Origin: Eubacteriales bacterium
GTDB lineage: Bacteria; Bacillota; Clostridia; Christensenellales; UMGS416
DNA: 39,335 nucleotides
Direction: 5' to 3'
NCBI GenBank assembly: GCA_028693155.1
Contig: JAQUVY010000011.1
Coordinates: 1 to 39,335 of the forward strand
Shown: positions 27,373 through 36,655 of the stretch, in pieces
How the letters are laid out: every line of letters begins with the position of its first letter
How positions within the stretch are numbered: position 1 is the first letter of the stretch
Program-made: the position numbers and the translations under genes
Notes under the pieces: model-generated
Seen by the model: only the letters and a program-made list of their open reading frames with translations
The model's database searches: none
What the model was told of the DNA's origin: nothing

Positions 27373-28695
27373 TTACTGAATGTCGCCGTCGTCGAAGGGG
27401 TCTCCGCACTCGGGGCAGAACTTCGGCGGATGGGTGGGATCCTTGGGCTCCCAGCCGCATTTATCGCACTTGTACTGCGGGACGCCTGCGGGCTTGGGTG
27501 TGCCGCATTCGGCGCAGAACTTACCCTTGTTCACCGCGCCGCATTTGGCGCAGGTCCAGCCGTCAGCGGGCTGGGGCTTGCCGCAGTCGATGCAGAACTT
27601 GCCCGTGTTGACCGCGCCGCATTGGCAGGCCCAGGTTTTGCCGACCGGCGCCGCGGGCTGGGCGGGCTGCGCCTGCTGGGGCTGCTGCCCCATCTGAAAC
27701 AGGTTCTGGGCGTTCATGCCGCCGGCGTTCTGCGCCATGTTCATGCCCGCAAAGGCCATGAAAGCGCCGTTGCCTTCGTTGGCGGCCGCCGACTTCATCG
27801 CCTCGGCCTGCGCGCCCACCAGGTGCGCTGCTGCCATGTTGGGGTTGCGGAACACCGCGCTCTTTTGCAGCTCCTTGATGGTGGCCTCGTCCTCTTCGTT
27901 GGCCGTCACCGAGTTGACGCCGAAGGACACCACCTGCACGCCGCGCAGGGCACCCCACTTTTGGGACAGCACACCGTTGAGCGCGTCGGCCATTTCGGTG
28001 GTGTGGCCGGGCAGGGCGCTGTAGCGGATTCCCATCTCGGAAATGCGCGCAAAGGCCGGCTGCAAAGCCGTCAGCAGCTCGCTTTTGAGCTGGCTGTCAA
28101 TCTGGTCACGGGTGTAGTCGCTTTCCACGTTGCCGCACACGTTCTTATAGAACAGCATGGGGTCGCTGAGCTTGTAGGAATACTCGCCGAAGCATTTGAT
28201 GCCGATGTCCATATCCAGGCCGATGTTCTGATCGACCACGCGGAAGGGCACGGGGTTGGCGGTGCCGTACTTGTTGCCGATGATCTCCTTGGTGTTGAAG
28301 AAGTAGACGCGCTGATCCTTGCCGGTGTCCCCGCCCAGGGTAAAGCGGCGTTTCAGCGTCTCCCAGCTGCCCTTGATGCCCTGTCCCAGGCCGCCGTAGA
28401 AGATGGTGGGTTCGGTGGAGCTGTCCCACACAAACTCGCCGGCTTCTGCGCAAAACTCCACCACCGCGCCCTGATCGACGATCATCATGCACTGCCCCTC
28501 GTTGATGGCAATGATAGAACCGTTGGAAATGATGTTGTCACTGCCCTTGGTGTTGCTGCTGCGCCGGGAATTGACGCGCTTTTCACCCTTGGCAGCCAAC
28601 ACATCGGTCGGCATGGCTTCGCAGTAAAAGTACTCTCTCCATTGATCCGCCAGCGCACCTGCCAGCGCGCCTACGCCTGCTTTTAAAAGTCCCAT
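27373..28695 (-). CDS. SPFH domain-containing protein with C-terminal zinc ribbons
   Basis: SPFH-type N domain (MGLLKAGVGALAGALADQWREYFYCEAMPTDVLAAKG...), then CQCGAVNTGKFCIDCG, CAKCGAVNKGKFCAECG, CDKCGW...KFCPECG. Confidence 0.9.
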   Translation of the reverse strand: MGLLKAGVGALAGALADQWREYFYCEAMPTDVLAAKGEKRVNSRRSSNTKGSDNIISNGSIIAINEGQCMMIVDQGAVVEFCAEAGEFVWDSSTEPTIFYGGLGQGIKGSWETLKRRFTLGGDTGKDQRVYFFNTKEIIGNKYGTANPVPFRVVDQNIGLDMDIGIKCFGEYSYKLSDPMLFYKNVCGNVESDYTRDQIDSQLKSELLTALQPAFARISEMGIRYSALPGHTTEMADALNGVLSQKWGALRGVQVVSFGVNSVTANEEDEATIKELQKSAVFRNPNMAAAHLVGAQAEAMKSAAANEGNGAFMAFAGMNMAQNAGGMNAQNLFQMGQQPQQAQPAQPAAPVGKTWACQCGAVNTGKFCIDCGKPQPADGWTCAKCGAVNKGKFCAECGTPKPAGVPQYKCDKCGWEPKDPTHPPKFCPECGDPFDDGDIQ

Positions 28696-28861
28696 GATAG
28701 TCTCCTTTCCCTGACCGCCGATATGGCTCGGTGTCTGACTGCCGATGCGCCGCCGCAACGAAGCGGCGGCGGCACGACAGAATACATTTTGATTTAGTAT
28801 ACCACACCAAAACGCACTTTTCCATAAACTGCTTTGGGATGCAAAATCGGAAACCGGGATC

Positions 28862-28916
28862 ATAAAAAAAGCCGACCGAGCCCCATGGAGATGGGGCAGC
28901 GGCTGCGGCTTTTTCG
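28862..28916 (-). terminator. Rho-independent terminator of the URO-D-like gene
   Basis: aaaaagccg / cggcttttt outer stem with inner gccccat / atggggc hairpin; U run on the minus strand. Confidence 0.7.
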
Positions 28917-29042
28917 TCTGGCGGCGCGATTTTTTTTACCGGCAAGGGGAGGCGGAAAAAACAGGGGGAGGATAGGGGGATCTTTTCGAAATAGACTGCC
29001 GGGCAGCTGACGCATTGGGGAGGGAAAACCGGAACGCCTGCG

Positions 29043-30266
29043 TTACGCCTGCGCGATGTCCATGGCGATGCGCGCCCATTTTTCCAGCCGTGTGGGGTCG
29101 TGCCCCACGGTGCTGATGTCCTTCAGGATCAGCTCCAGCGGGCAGCCGTATTGCCGGCAGAGGTCGCGGGAGCAGGTCAGGTGGTCGCGCACCTCCTTTT
29201 CGTCGAAGGAGGGCCAGGCCAGCAAAGCCGGGTTGGGCTTGCGGGAAAACACATAGGCGCTCCCCAGCTCCTGGGCGCAGCGCTCTTCGTTCGCCCATGG
29301 GCTCACAGAGACCTTGCGCAGGTGGGGGATGCGCTTCACCGCGTCCATTTTTCGATCCAGCGGGTCGCAGCAGCCGTAGTAGACCCGTCCGAACCGCTCA
29401 AAAAGCGGCAGGCAGGGCCCAATCTCAAACTCTTCAAACATGGCCGGCGAGGCGCTGGCAAAGGGCTGTGCCAGCCCAAACATCCACAGATCCTGCGTGC
29501 GGGGACGCGCGGGGTCCCAGCCCGGGGCGGGCAGCGCGTCGGTATAAGCGCCGGTGCAGTGGATCAGGGGCTGACGCCGGGGGAGCAGCCCCTGCGCCTC
29601 CAGCTGATCCAGCTTGAGCAGGTAGCCTTTTACCATGCGGTGCGCCAGCGCCAGCATGAATTCCGGCCGGTCGATCAGCGCGTAAAGCAGCCCCTCCATC
29701 CCCAGCCACTGGCTTGCCGGATCCCATACCGACAGATACAGCTCGGCGCCCCGGGGTTCTACCCGCAAAATGCCGTCAAAAATGCCGTGCGCGCGCTCCA
29801 AACGCCGCTGCGTTTCGGCGGCGTCGTGGGCAATGCGGGGCATGTGGATCTTTTCCAGATCCTCATCCCGGGAGAGCTGGTTCAGGTAAAGGTGGGAGAG
29901 TACTTCGCTGGTTTCCTCGGTGCTGCGGGTCTCCTCGTGGATGTCCAGCCCGAAGCCCGTGTCCCGGATGGCCATTTCCACGTCCAGAATGTCGTCTACC
30001 ACCATGTCCACGGGAAAATGGTTCCACTGGTACAGGGTGCGGCGAAGGGTTTGCTCATAGCGCCGATTTTCGGGCAGCTCGCAGCGCAAACGCAGCTCGT
30101 CGTTTTCCAGCTCGTTCCAGCACACCTGATCAATGGCCACCATGGGACGCCGGGGCGTCAGGTCGTTGAGGGCGCGCCAAAGCTCCCGGGTTTGTGCCTG
30201 CTGAGGCAGCGCGGCGACAGATGCGATTTTTTCGGCCAGCTCGCGCAATATTTCACGATCCTGCAT
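29043..30266 (-). CDS. uroporphyrinogen decarboxylase family-like protein
   Basis: URO-D/MtaA-type organisation: LYALIDRPEFMLALAHRMVKGYLLKLDQLEAQGLL..., FGRVYYGCCDPLDRKMDAVKRIPHLRKVSVSPWAN; ATG at 30266 after ggagg. Confidence 0.75.
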   Translation of the reverse strand: MQDREILRELAEKIASVAALPQQAQTRELWRALNDLTPRRPMVAIDQVCWNELENDELRLRCELPENRRYEQTLRRTLYQWNHFPVDMVVDDILDVEMAIRDTGFGLDIHEETRSTEETSEVLSHLYLNQLSRDEDLEKIHMPRIAHDAAETQRRLERAHGIFDGILRVEPRGAELYLSVWDPASQWLGMEGLLYALIDRPEFMLALAHRMVKGYLLKLDQLEAQGLLPRRQPLIHCTGAYTDALPAPGWDPARPRTQDLWMFGLAQPFASASPAMFEEFEIGPCLPLFERFGRVYYGCCDPLDRKMDAVKRIPHLRKVSVSPWANEERCAQELGSAYVFSRKPNPALLAWPSFDEKEVRDHLTCSRDLCRQYGCPLELILKDISTVGHDPTRLEKWARIAMDIAQA

Positions 30267-30367
30267 ACAAGATCCTCCATGGGCTGAGATTGGCTTTATC
30301 ATACGGTGCACGCCGGGGCAAAACAAGTGTTTCTTTTCCGCGCGGGGCAAAAAACGTTCAAAACAAA

Positions 30368-30395
30368 AAAAGACCGGCCAAGGGGCCGGTCTTTT
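30368..30395 (-). terminator. Rho-independent terminator after secDF
   Basis: aaaagaccggcc-aagg-ggccggtctttt 12-bp perfect stem. Confidence 0.85.
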
Positions 30396-30415
30396 GCTGC
30401 GATGAGGATCAAAAA

Positions 30416-32608
30416 TTATGCTTCCGCGCGGGCTTTTTTGTCGGTTTTTTTCGCGGAGCCGTCTTTGCGCAGCCGCCAGGACACCCACAGGGGGCCGGCG
30501 ATGCAAATGGTGGAGTAACAGCCGCTGACGATGCCGAACGCCATGGGGAGCGCGAAGTAAAGCACGCTGTCAATGCCATACCACAGGGAGAAGCCGATGA
30601 GAAACACCACCGATGCCAGCGTGGTCAAACTGGTGTAAAGCGACCTGCTGAAGGATTGGCTGATGCTCAGGTCGGCCAGCTCGGGCGTGGTGAGCCGGGG
30701 GTACAGCAGCTTGTTTTCCCGGATGCGGTCGTAGATCACGATGGTATCATTGATGGAATACCCGATGATGGTCAGCGCCACCGCCACAAAGCTGTCCCCA
30801 ATGGGGAAACGCGCCGCAACAAACACGAAAAACACGATGCACGCGTCGTGCAGCAGCGCCAGCAGCGCCATCACGCCGGCCGACAAACCGGAAATGCGCC
30901 GGAAGCGGATCCAGATATAGAGGATGATCATGACGGAGGCCAGCACCAGCGCGATGACCGCGTTGGTCATGGCCTTCTTGCCGATGAAGGGTTCCACAGC
31001 AAAGGATTCGTTCAGTGAAAGCTGCGCGTCGGGGTAGGCCTCGGATAGGGTGGTGTTCCAGGCGCTTTGCTGCTCGGGCGTGATGCCCGTGTTTTGCGCC
31101 AGGGTCAGCACCAGCTTTTGGCCGCCGCCGGAGAAGTCGTCGGCCAGCTGTGCGGTGGCGGGAACGCCAAACGCTTTTGCAGCCAGCTTTTCCACAGCTT
31201 CCGTGTCCACCTGGGTCTGCGCCGTGTATTTGAGCACCACGCCGCCTTTAAACTGCGTATCCAGCGACACGCCCCGCACAAAACACAGCGCCAGACCGGC
31301 GCTCAGCAGCACCGCCGAAACGATGAAGTAAATGCGGCGTTTTTTGTAGAAGGGGTGTACCCGCGGCTCTTTTCCCAGGCGAAACCAGCCGGGGCGGCCA
31401 AAGCAGGGGAAGCGCAGCAGAGAATCCAGCATCAGACGGGTGGCACCTACGCCGGCGGCCAGGTTCATAATAAGACCGATGGTGAGGGTGTAGCCGAAGG
31501 AGAGCATGGAGCCTGAACCGAAGAAGATGAGCAGCAGCGCCACGATGAGCGTGGTCAGGTTGCCGTCCAACACGGCCAGGAACGCGTTGTGATAGCCTGC
31601 TTTCACGGCCATGCGCAGCGTGTTTTTGCCGTGCAGCTCATCGGCGATGCGTTCGTTGATGATGATGTTCGCATCCACGCCCATGCCGATGGACAAAATG
31701 ATGCCCGCGATGCCGGGCAGTGTCAGGGTGATCTGCGTCACCGACACGGCCAACAGCTGCACCGCCGTCTGCAAAAGCAGCGCCAGGCAGCTTACCGCGC
31801 CGGCAAGGCGGTACCGCAAGATCATGAACAGACAGATGCAGCCCAGCGCCAGCGCACCGGCGATCACCATCACCCGCAGCGCGTTGCTTGCCAGGGTGGG
31901 GCTAATGGTGGAAAAGCTTTTGGTTTCCAGCGAGTAGGGCAGAGAGCCCGCGTTGATCTTCTCGGCCAGCGCCTGGGTCTCCTGGGTGGTGAACTTGCCG
32001 GAAATATAGGCCTGCCCACCCCAAATGGCCTGATTAACCTGCGCGGCGGAGATCTCGGTGTCGTCCATATAGATGTAGAGCAGTTTGCCCACGTTTGCTT
32101 GCGTGGCCTGCCCGAAAAGCTGTGCGCCGGCCGAGTCAAAATCCAGCGTTACAATGGGCTGCCGACTCTGAGAGTCGATCTCCGCCCGGCTGGAGGCCAC
32201 GTTTTTCCCCTCCAGCAACACATTGCCCGCTTCGTCCCGGAAGGTCAGCTTTGCCATGGCGCCCAGCTCCTGAATGGCGCTTTCGGGGTTGAACTCGGTT
32301 TCGCCTGATTTCCACGGAAACCGGATAAGGATGGTGCCGGCCTGTTTATCCGTCGTGACTTCCCGATCCAAAATGTTCATGGAGTCCAGGCGGCCCTCCA
32401 TGATGGTACGAGCCGATTCCAGCTCCTGCGCGGTAGGCACGCCGTCGTAATCCTTGGGCTGAAACACAGCCTCCACTCCGCCTCGAATGTCGATGCCGAA
32501 GCGAATGTCGCGGACGCCCTTGATGCCCCACAGTCCCGTAATGGAAATGCAGGACAGCACAAGCACCAGCGCCAGCAAAATAAAAAACGTGGATTTTTTC
32601 GCGTTCAT
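30416..32608 (-). CDS. secDF: protein translocase subunit SecDF (fused SecD and SecF)
   Basis: FGIDIRGGVEAVFQ, GMGVDANIIINERI (SecD) and DTQFKGGVVLKY, YSINDTIVIYDRIREN (SecF) in one ORF. Confidence 0.95.
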   Translation of the reverse strand: MNAKKSTFFILLALVLVLSCISITGLWGIKGVRDIRFGIDIRGGVEAVFQPKDYDGVPTAQELESARTIMEGRLDSMNILDREVTTDKQAGTILIRFPWKSGETEFNPESAIQELGAMAKLTFRDEAGNVLLEGKNVASSRAEIDSQSRQPIVTLDFDSAGAQLFGQATQANVGKLLYIYMDDTEISAAQVNQAIWGGQAYISGKFTTQETQALAEKINAGSLPYSLETKSFSTISPTLASNALRVMVIAGALALGCICLFMILRYRLAGAVSCLALLLQTAVQLLAVSVTQITLTLPGIAGIILSIGMGVDANIIINERIADELHGKNTLRMAVKAGYHNAFLAVLDGNLTTLIVALLLIFFGSGSMLSFGYTLTIGLIMNLAAGVGATRLMLDSLLRFPCFGRPGWFRLGKEPRVHPFYKKRRIYFIVSAVLLSAGLALCFVRGVSLDTQFKGGVVLKYTAQTQVDTEAVEKLAAKAFGVPATAQLADDFSGGGQKLVLTLAQNTGITPEQQSAWNTTLSEAYPDAQLSLNESFAVEPFIGKKAMTNAVIALVLASVMIILYIWIRFRRISGLSAGVMALLALLHDACIVFFVFVAARFPIGDSFVAVALTIIGYSINDTIVIYDRIRENKLLYPRLTTPELADLSISQSFSRSLYTSLTTLASVVFLIGFSLWYGIDSVLYFALPMAFGIVSGCYSTICIAGPLWVSWRLRKDGSAKKTDKKARAEA

Positions 32609-32620
32609 CTGTGGTTCTCC

Positions 32621-32971
32621 TTATGCATATTGAGTGATAGAAGCAAACAAACGCAGCGAGGGCGGCGCGTGGGAATGGGGCGGCTGGCAGGCCGTGTCCC
32701 CGCGGGGGATCTGCCGGGTATCCTGTGAAAGGCGTTGGAGGCCCGTCAGCAGGCAAAGCTTCGGCTCTGTATGCCATAAAATGATGCAGGGGTCGGGCCG
32801 CGCGTCCGCCGTGTGGGCTCCCGGCGCGAGGATGAAATGATCCGTTTGGACAGACAAAGACTGCCTGGCGCCGGGGGTGTTCGCCAGGCAGCTTTGCCCA
32901 AAAGGCGGCAGCAAAAGCACCAGCATCGCTGCCAGTGCCGCTGCCGCCCAAATGAAATGGAAACGACGCAT
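32621..32971 (-). CDS. hypothetical secreted/anchored small protein
   Basis: MRRFHFIWAAAALAAMLVLLLPPFGQSCLA signal-like start; begins 5 nt after the OadG-like stop in the same operon. No clear ribosome-binding site. Confidence 0.45.
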   Translation of the reverse strand: MRRFHFIWAAAALAAMLVLLLPPFGQSCLANTPGARQSLSVQTDHFILAPGAHTADARPDPCIILWHTEPKLCLLTGLQRLSQDTRQIPRGDTACQPPHSHAPPSLRLFASITQYA

Positions 32972-32975
32972 TTTT

Positions 32976-33128
32976 TTACTGCGGTTTCTTTCCGTTATCC
33001 GGGAAGAAACGGGCGGAGATGAAGTTCAGTCCCACGATCAACAGGATCAGCACACCGGTCACCACAAAGATGCCCAGCATTCCCTTGAGCATGATGGGAA
33101 GCGTTTCTAAAAACAAGGATACGTTCAT
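32976..33128 (-). CDS. OadG-family small membrane subunit-like protein (50 aa)
   Basis: aaggagg site; MNVSLFLETLPIMLKGMLGIFVVTGVLILLIVGLNFISARFFPDNGKKPQ; adjacent to the beta subunit. Not in the ORF track. Confidence 0.75.
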   Translation of the reverse strand: MNVSLFLETLPIMLKGMLGIFVVTGVLILLIVGLNFISARFFPDNGKKPQ

Positions 33129-33138
33129 TTGTTCCTCC

Positions 33139-34263
33139 TTATCCCAGCAGGCTCAGGATCAAGCCGCCGGCGATGACCGACGCGATCTGGCCGGAAACGT
33201 TGGCGCCCGCCGCGTGCATCAGCAGAAAATTCTGCTTGTCCTCAGCCAGGCCCATTTTATGCACCACACGCGCCGACATGGGGAACGCGGAGATGCCCGC
33301 CGCGCCGATCATGGGGTTGATCTTGTTTTTCGTGAACAGGTTCAGGATCTTGGCAAATATTACGCCGCCGGCCGTGTCGAAGATGAAGGCCACCAGCCCC
33401 AGCGCCAAGATCAGCAGGGTCTGGGGGTTGAGGAAGGCCGATGCCTGCATTTTGCAAGCCACGGTGATGCCCAGGAAAAGGGTGATGAGGTTTGCCAGCA
33501 CCTTCTGCGCCGTCTCCGAGAGCGAGTCCAGCACGCCGCACTCACGGATCAGATTGCCGAACATGAGGAAGCCTACCAGCGCCACCGACCGGGGCGCTAC
33601 CAGCCCGGCCACCACCGTCACGGCGATGGGGAACACGATGCGGGTAAACTTGGAAACGTTTTTTTGGTGATAGGGCATGCGGATCAGCCGCTCTTTTTTC
33701 GTGGTGAACAGGCGGATGACCGGCGGCTGCACAATGGGCACCAGCGCCATGTAGGAATAGGCGGCCACGATGATGGCACCCAGATATTTGGAGTTAAAAT
33801 AGTTGGCCACAAAGATGGAGGTCGGGCCGTCCGCCGCGCCGATGATGGCGACGGAGGCCGCGTCCTTGAGATCAAAGCCGAACAGCGCCGCGATGCTCAG
33901 CGTGGCGAAAATGCCGAACTGAGCAGCCGCGCCGAACAGCAGCAGCTTGGGGTTGGAAAGCAGCGGGCCAAAGTCGATCATGGCGCCGATGCCGATAAAC
34001 AGCAGCAGGGGAAACATCTCGTTGGCAATTCCTGCGTCAAACAAAACGTTTAGAATGCCGATTTCCTGTATGCCATTTTCAAAAGCCTGAGTCACTGCGC
34101 CCGAGAAGGGCAGGTTGACCAGAATCGCGCCGAAGCCGATGGGCAACAGCAGTGAGGGCTCCATGTCCTTTTTGATGGCTAGGTAAATGAGCACGCCGCC
34201 GATGACCCACATCACCACCTGCTGCCACTGAATGGCAAGCAGATTTTCATATAAGATCTCCAT
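33139..34263 (-). CDS. sodium ion-translocating decarboxylase subunit beta (OadB/GcdB/MmdB family)
   Basis: MEPSLLLPIGFGAILVNLP, FPLLLFIGIGAMIDFGPLLSNPK, AIIGAADGPTSIFVA, SAFPMSARVVHKMG. Confidence 0.95.
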   Translation of the reverse strand: MEILYENLLAIQWQQVVMWVIGGVLIYLAIKKDMEPSLLLPIGFGAILVNLPFSGAVTQAFENGIQEIGILNVLFDAGIANEMFPLLLFIGIGAMIDFGPLLSNPKLLLFGAAAQFGIFATLSIAALFGFDLKDAASVAIIGAADGPTSIFVANYFNSKYLGAIIVAAYSYMALVPIVQPPVIRLFTTKKERLIRMPYHQKNVSKFTRIVFPIAVTVVAGLVAPRSVALVGFLMFGNLIRECGVLDSLSETAQKVLANLITLFLGITVACKMQASAFLNPQTLLILALGLVAFIFDTAGGVIFAKILNLFTKNKINPMIGAAGISAFPMSARVVHKMGLAEDKQNFLLMHAAGANVSGQIASVIAGGLILSLLG

Positions 34264-34289
34264 GGTATTGCGTCCTTTCGTAAGGGTGT

Positions 34290-36380
34290 TTAGAAGATGG
34301 ACAACGCCAGGAACAGCGTGGACATGAGGGAAGCGACCAGAGAAACGACGGTGATCTGCGTGTTGATGGAGGGGCCGGCGGTGTCCTTAAAGGGATCGCC
34401 CACCGTATCGCCCACGACGGCCGCCTTGTGCGCAGGCGAGCCCTTGCCGCCTTCGTTGCCGGCCTCAATGTACTTCTTCGCGTTGTCCCACAGGCCGCCG
34501 GCGTTGGACAGCACCAGGGCCAGCAGTAAGCCGCTGACGATGTTGCCGATGAGGAAGCCGCCCACTGCGGCTACGCCGCCGATAAAGCCCACGAGCAGCG
34601 TGGAAACAATCGCGACCAGACCGGCAGGCACCAGCTCGCGCAGCGCGCCGTGGGTGGCGATGTCGATGCACTTGTCATATTCGGGCTGCACGCCTTCTTT
34701 CCCTTCGCGCAGGCCGACGATCTCCTTAAACTGGCGGTGAATCTCCGCCACCATGCGCTGTGCGTTTCGATCCACACCCAGCATGAGCATGGCGCTGAAC
34801 ACGGCGGGAATGGCCGCGCCCACCAGCAGACCGAAGAACACGGTGGGGTCCATTACGTCAAAGCCGCTCAACAGCGCCTTGCCCATTTCGGCGGCGGAAG
34901 CGTTAACTTCGCTTAAATAAGCGCCCAGCAGGCTGATGACGGTAAGCCCGGCAGCGCCGATGGCAAAGCCCTTGGTGATGGCCTTAACGGTGTTGCCCGC
35001 GCTGTCCAGCTCGTCTGTGACGTTTAGTGCATCCTCGCCTAAGTCACCCATTTCGGTAAGCCCGCGGGCGTTGTCTACAATGGGGCCGTAAGCGTCGTTA
35101 CTGATGATCATGCCGACGATGGAAAGCATACCAACCGCGGCCATGGAAATGCCAAACATGGCATAGCCGTCGCCCAACCCGGCGCACAGCTTATAGGCCG
35201 CCAGCGCCGACACGGCGATGCCCACCATGGCAGGCATGGCGGAGATGAAGCCATAAGACAGGCCGGAAAGAATGGTGAAGGCGGGGCCGGAGCGGGATGC
35301 CTTGGCCACGTTTTTTACGATGGGTCGGGTATCGTTGGTAAAAAGGTCGGTTACCATGCCGATGATGACACCCACGAACAAGCCGATGGCCGAAGCGCCC
35401 CAGATCTCCCAACGGAAGCCCTGGAACAGCGCCGTGGCACCGGCCGTCAGCGCCAGGTAAATGGCCGTGGTAACATAAGTAGAAGAGTTCAGTGCATGAG
35501 TGGGGCTGCCCTTGCGGCCCATACGCGCGGTGGCAATGCCGATGATGGAGGCCAGCAGCCCCAACGCGGCATAGCAGAACACGGTGGCGGTATTGGCCGT
35601 GCCGCCGGTAACCTTATCCAGAGAGGCGGCCATGACCAGCGCGGCGGCCATGGAGGCCACGTTGGAATCGAACAGGTCGGCGCCCATGCCGGCCACGTCG
35701 CCTACGTTGTCGCCCACGTTATCGGCGATGACGGCGGGGTTGCGGGGATCGTCTTCGGGGATATCCAACTCGACCTTGCCCACCAGATCGGCGCTGATGT
35801 CAGCCGTTTTGGTGAAGATGCCGCCGCCGGCTTTGGCAAACAGAGCCAGAGAGCTGGCACCGAAGGAAAAGCCCAGAAGCGCAGTGGTCTGGTGCGTCAG
35901 CATCAGCACACCGGCAACGCCCAGCAGGCTGGCACCCACTACCGCCAGCCCCATCACGGCGCCGCCGCGGAAGCCCATCAAAAAGGCCGGGCGAATGCCC
36001 TTGCGCGCCGCTTCGGCGGTGCGGGTGTTGGCCATGGTGGCCACATAGATGCCGATCTTGCCTGCCAGGGCGGAAAAGACGGTGCCCGCCAGATAGGACA
36101 GCGCCATCAAAACGTTGTCCAGCGGGTTGCCCTTCCAGATGGGAGCGGGCAGCAGCACGGCGATCACGACGGCCGCGATGATGGCGAAACGAGCCAGCAC
36201 CGCGTATTCTCGGCGCAGGAAGGTGTTCGCGCCCTGGCGAATCAGTTCTCCAATGGAAGCAATACGGACATTTTCCACCTTCTGGCGCTTTACCCACAGG
36301 CAAAGGTATACGGCGTAAGCAAACGCAAGCAACACCGTAAAGCCCGAAAAGGCGTACAACAGGGAAAGTGACGGCTGCAT
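34290..36380 (-). CDS. hppA: membrane-bound ion-translocating pyrophosphatase
   Basis: DVGADLVGKVE-type motif (ISADLVGKVELDIPEDDPRNPAVIADNVGDNVGDVAGMGADLFDS) and GDTVGDPFKDTAGPSINTQI. Confidence 0.97.
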   Translation of the reverse strand: MQPSLSLLYAFSGFTVLLAFAYAVYLCLWVKRQKVENVRIASIGELIRQGANTFLRREYAVLARFAIIAAVVIAVLLPAPIWKGNPLDNVLMALSYLAGTVFSALAGKIGIYVATMANTRTAEAARKGIRPAFLMGFRGGAVMGLAVVGASLLGVAGVLMLTHQTTALLGFSFGASSLALFAKAGGGIFTKTADISADLVGKVELDIPEDDPRNPAVIADNVGDNVGDVAGMGADLFDSNVASMAAALVMAASLDKVTGGTANTATVFCYAALGLLASIIGIATARMGRKGSPTHALNSSTYVTTAIYLALTAGATALFQGFRWEIWGASAIGLFVGVIIGMVTDLFTNDTRPIVKNVAKASRSGPAFTILSGLSYGFISAMPAMVGIAVSALAAYKLCAGLGDGYAMFGISMAAVGMLSIVGMIISNDAYGPIVDNARGLTEMGDLGEDALNVTDELDSAGNTVKAITKGFAIGAAGLTVISLLGAYLSEVNASAAEMGKALLSGFDVMDPTVFFGLLVGAAIPAVFSAMLMLGVDRNAQRMVAEIHRQFKEIVGLREGKEGVQPEYDKCIDIATHGALRELVPAGLVAIVSTLLVGFIGGVAAVGGFLIGNIVSGLLLALVLSNAGGLWDNAKKYIEAGNEGGKGSPAHKAAVVGDTVGDPFKDTAGPSINTQITVVSLVASLMSTLFLALSIF

Positions 36381-36497
36381 ATATGGATCCTCCTCAAACC
36401 AAATATGGCGGCAAGGGCAACGAAATCGTTTCGAAACCCATCGCTGTGCTCCAGTATAGCTTGTCTGCGGCGGCGGATGAAGCTTCTTCGCGCCGGA

Positions 36498-36545
36498 TTA
36501 ACAGGCGGTTAACGGTGCCGGAAAAATCTTAACGGGCTCTTTACA
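36498..36545 (+). promoter_or_regulatory. candidate PhoP/PhoB-like (OmpR family) direct-repeat operator
   Basis: TTAACA-5-TTAACG (36498, 36509) and TTAACG-5-TTTACA (36529, 36540); both pairs have 11-nt period; lies between divergent hppA and the kinase gene. Confidence 0.5.
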
Positions 36546-36655
36546 TACCTGTCCGCGGCGGCATGGGCAAAGCGTCAAAACCGTGCTATCATAATGAAAA
36601 CTGAGTTTGCAATACAATATGAGCCGGGTTCGCCCGGCATGATCAAGGAGGAGCA

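Noticed and set aside
27187-28686. 499-aa plus-strand ORF opposite the SPFH gene
   Set aside because: The minus strand carries SPFH and three zinc ribbons; the plus frame is a shadow.
35496-36371. 291-aa plus-strand ORF opposite hppA
   Set aside because: Gly/His/Gln-rich shadow of the pyrophosphatase gene.
36421-36437. CGAAATCGTTTCG / GTTTCGAAAC palindromes in the hppA 5' region as a LacI-type operator
   Set aside because: Short, overlapping palindromes with no LacI-family gene nearby; too weak to claim.
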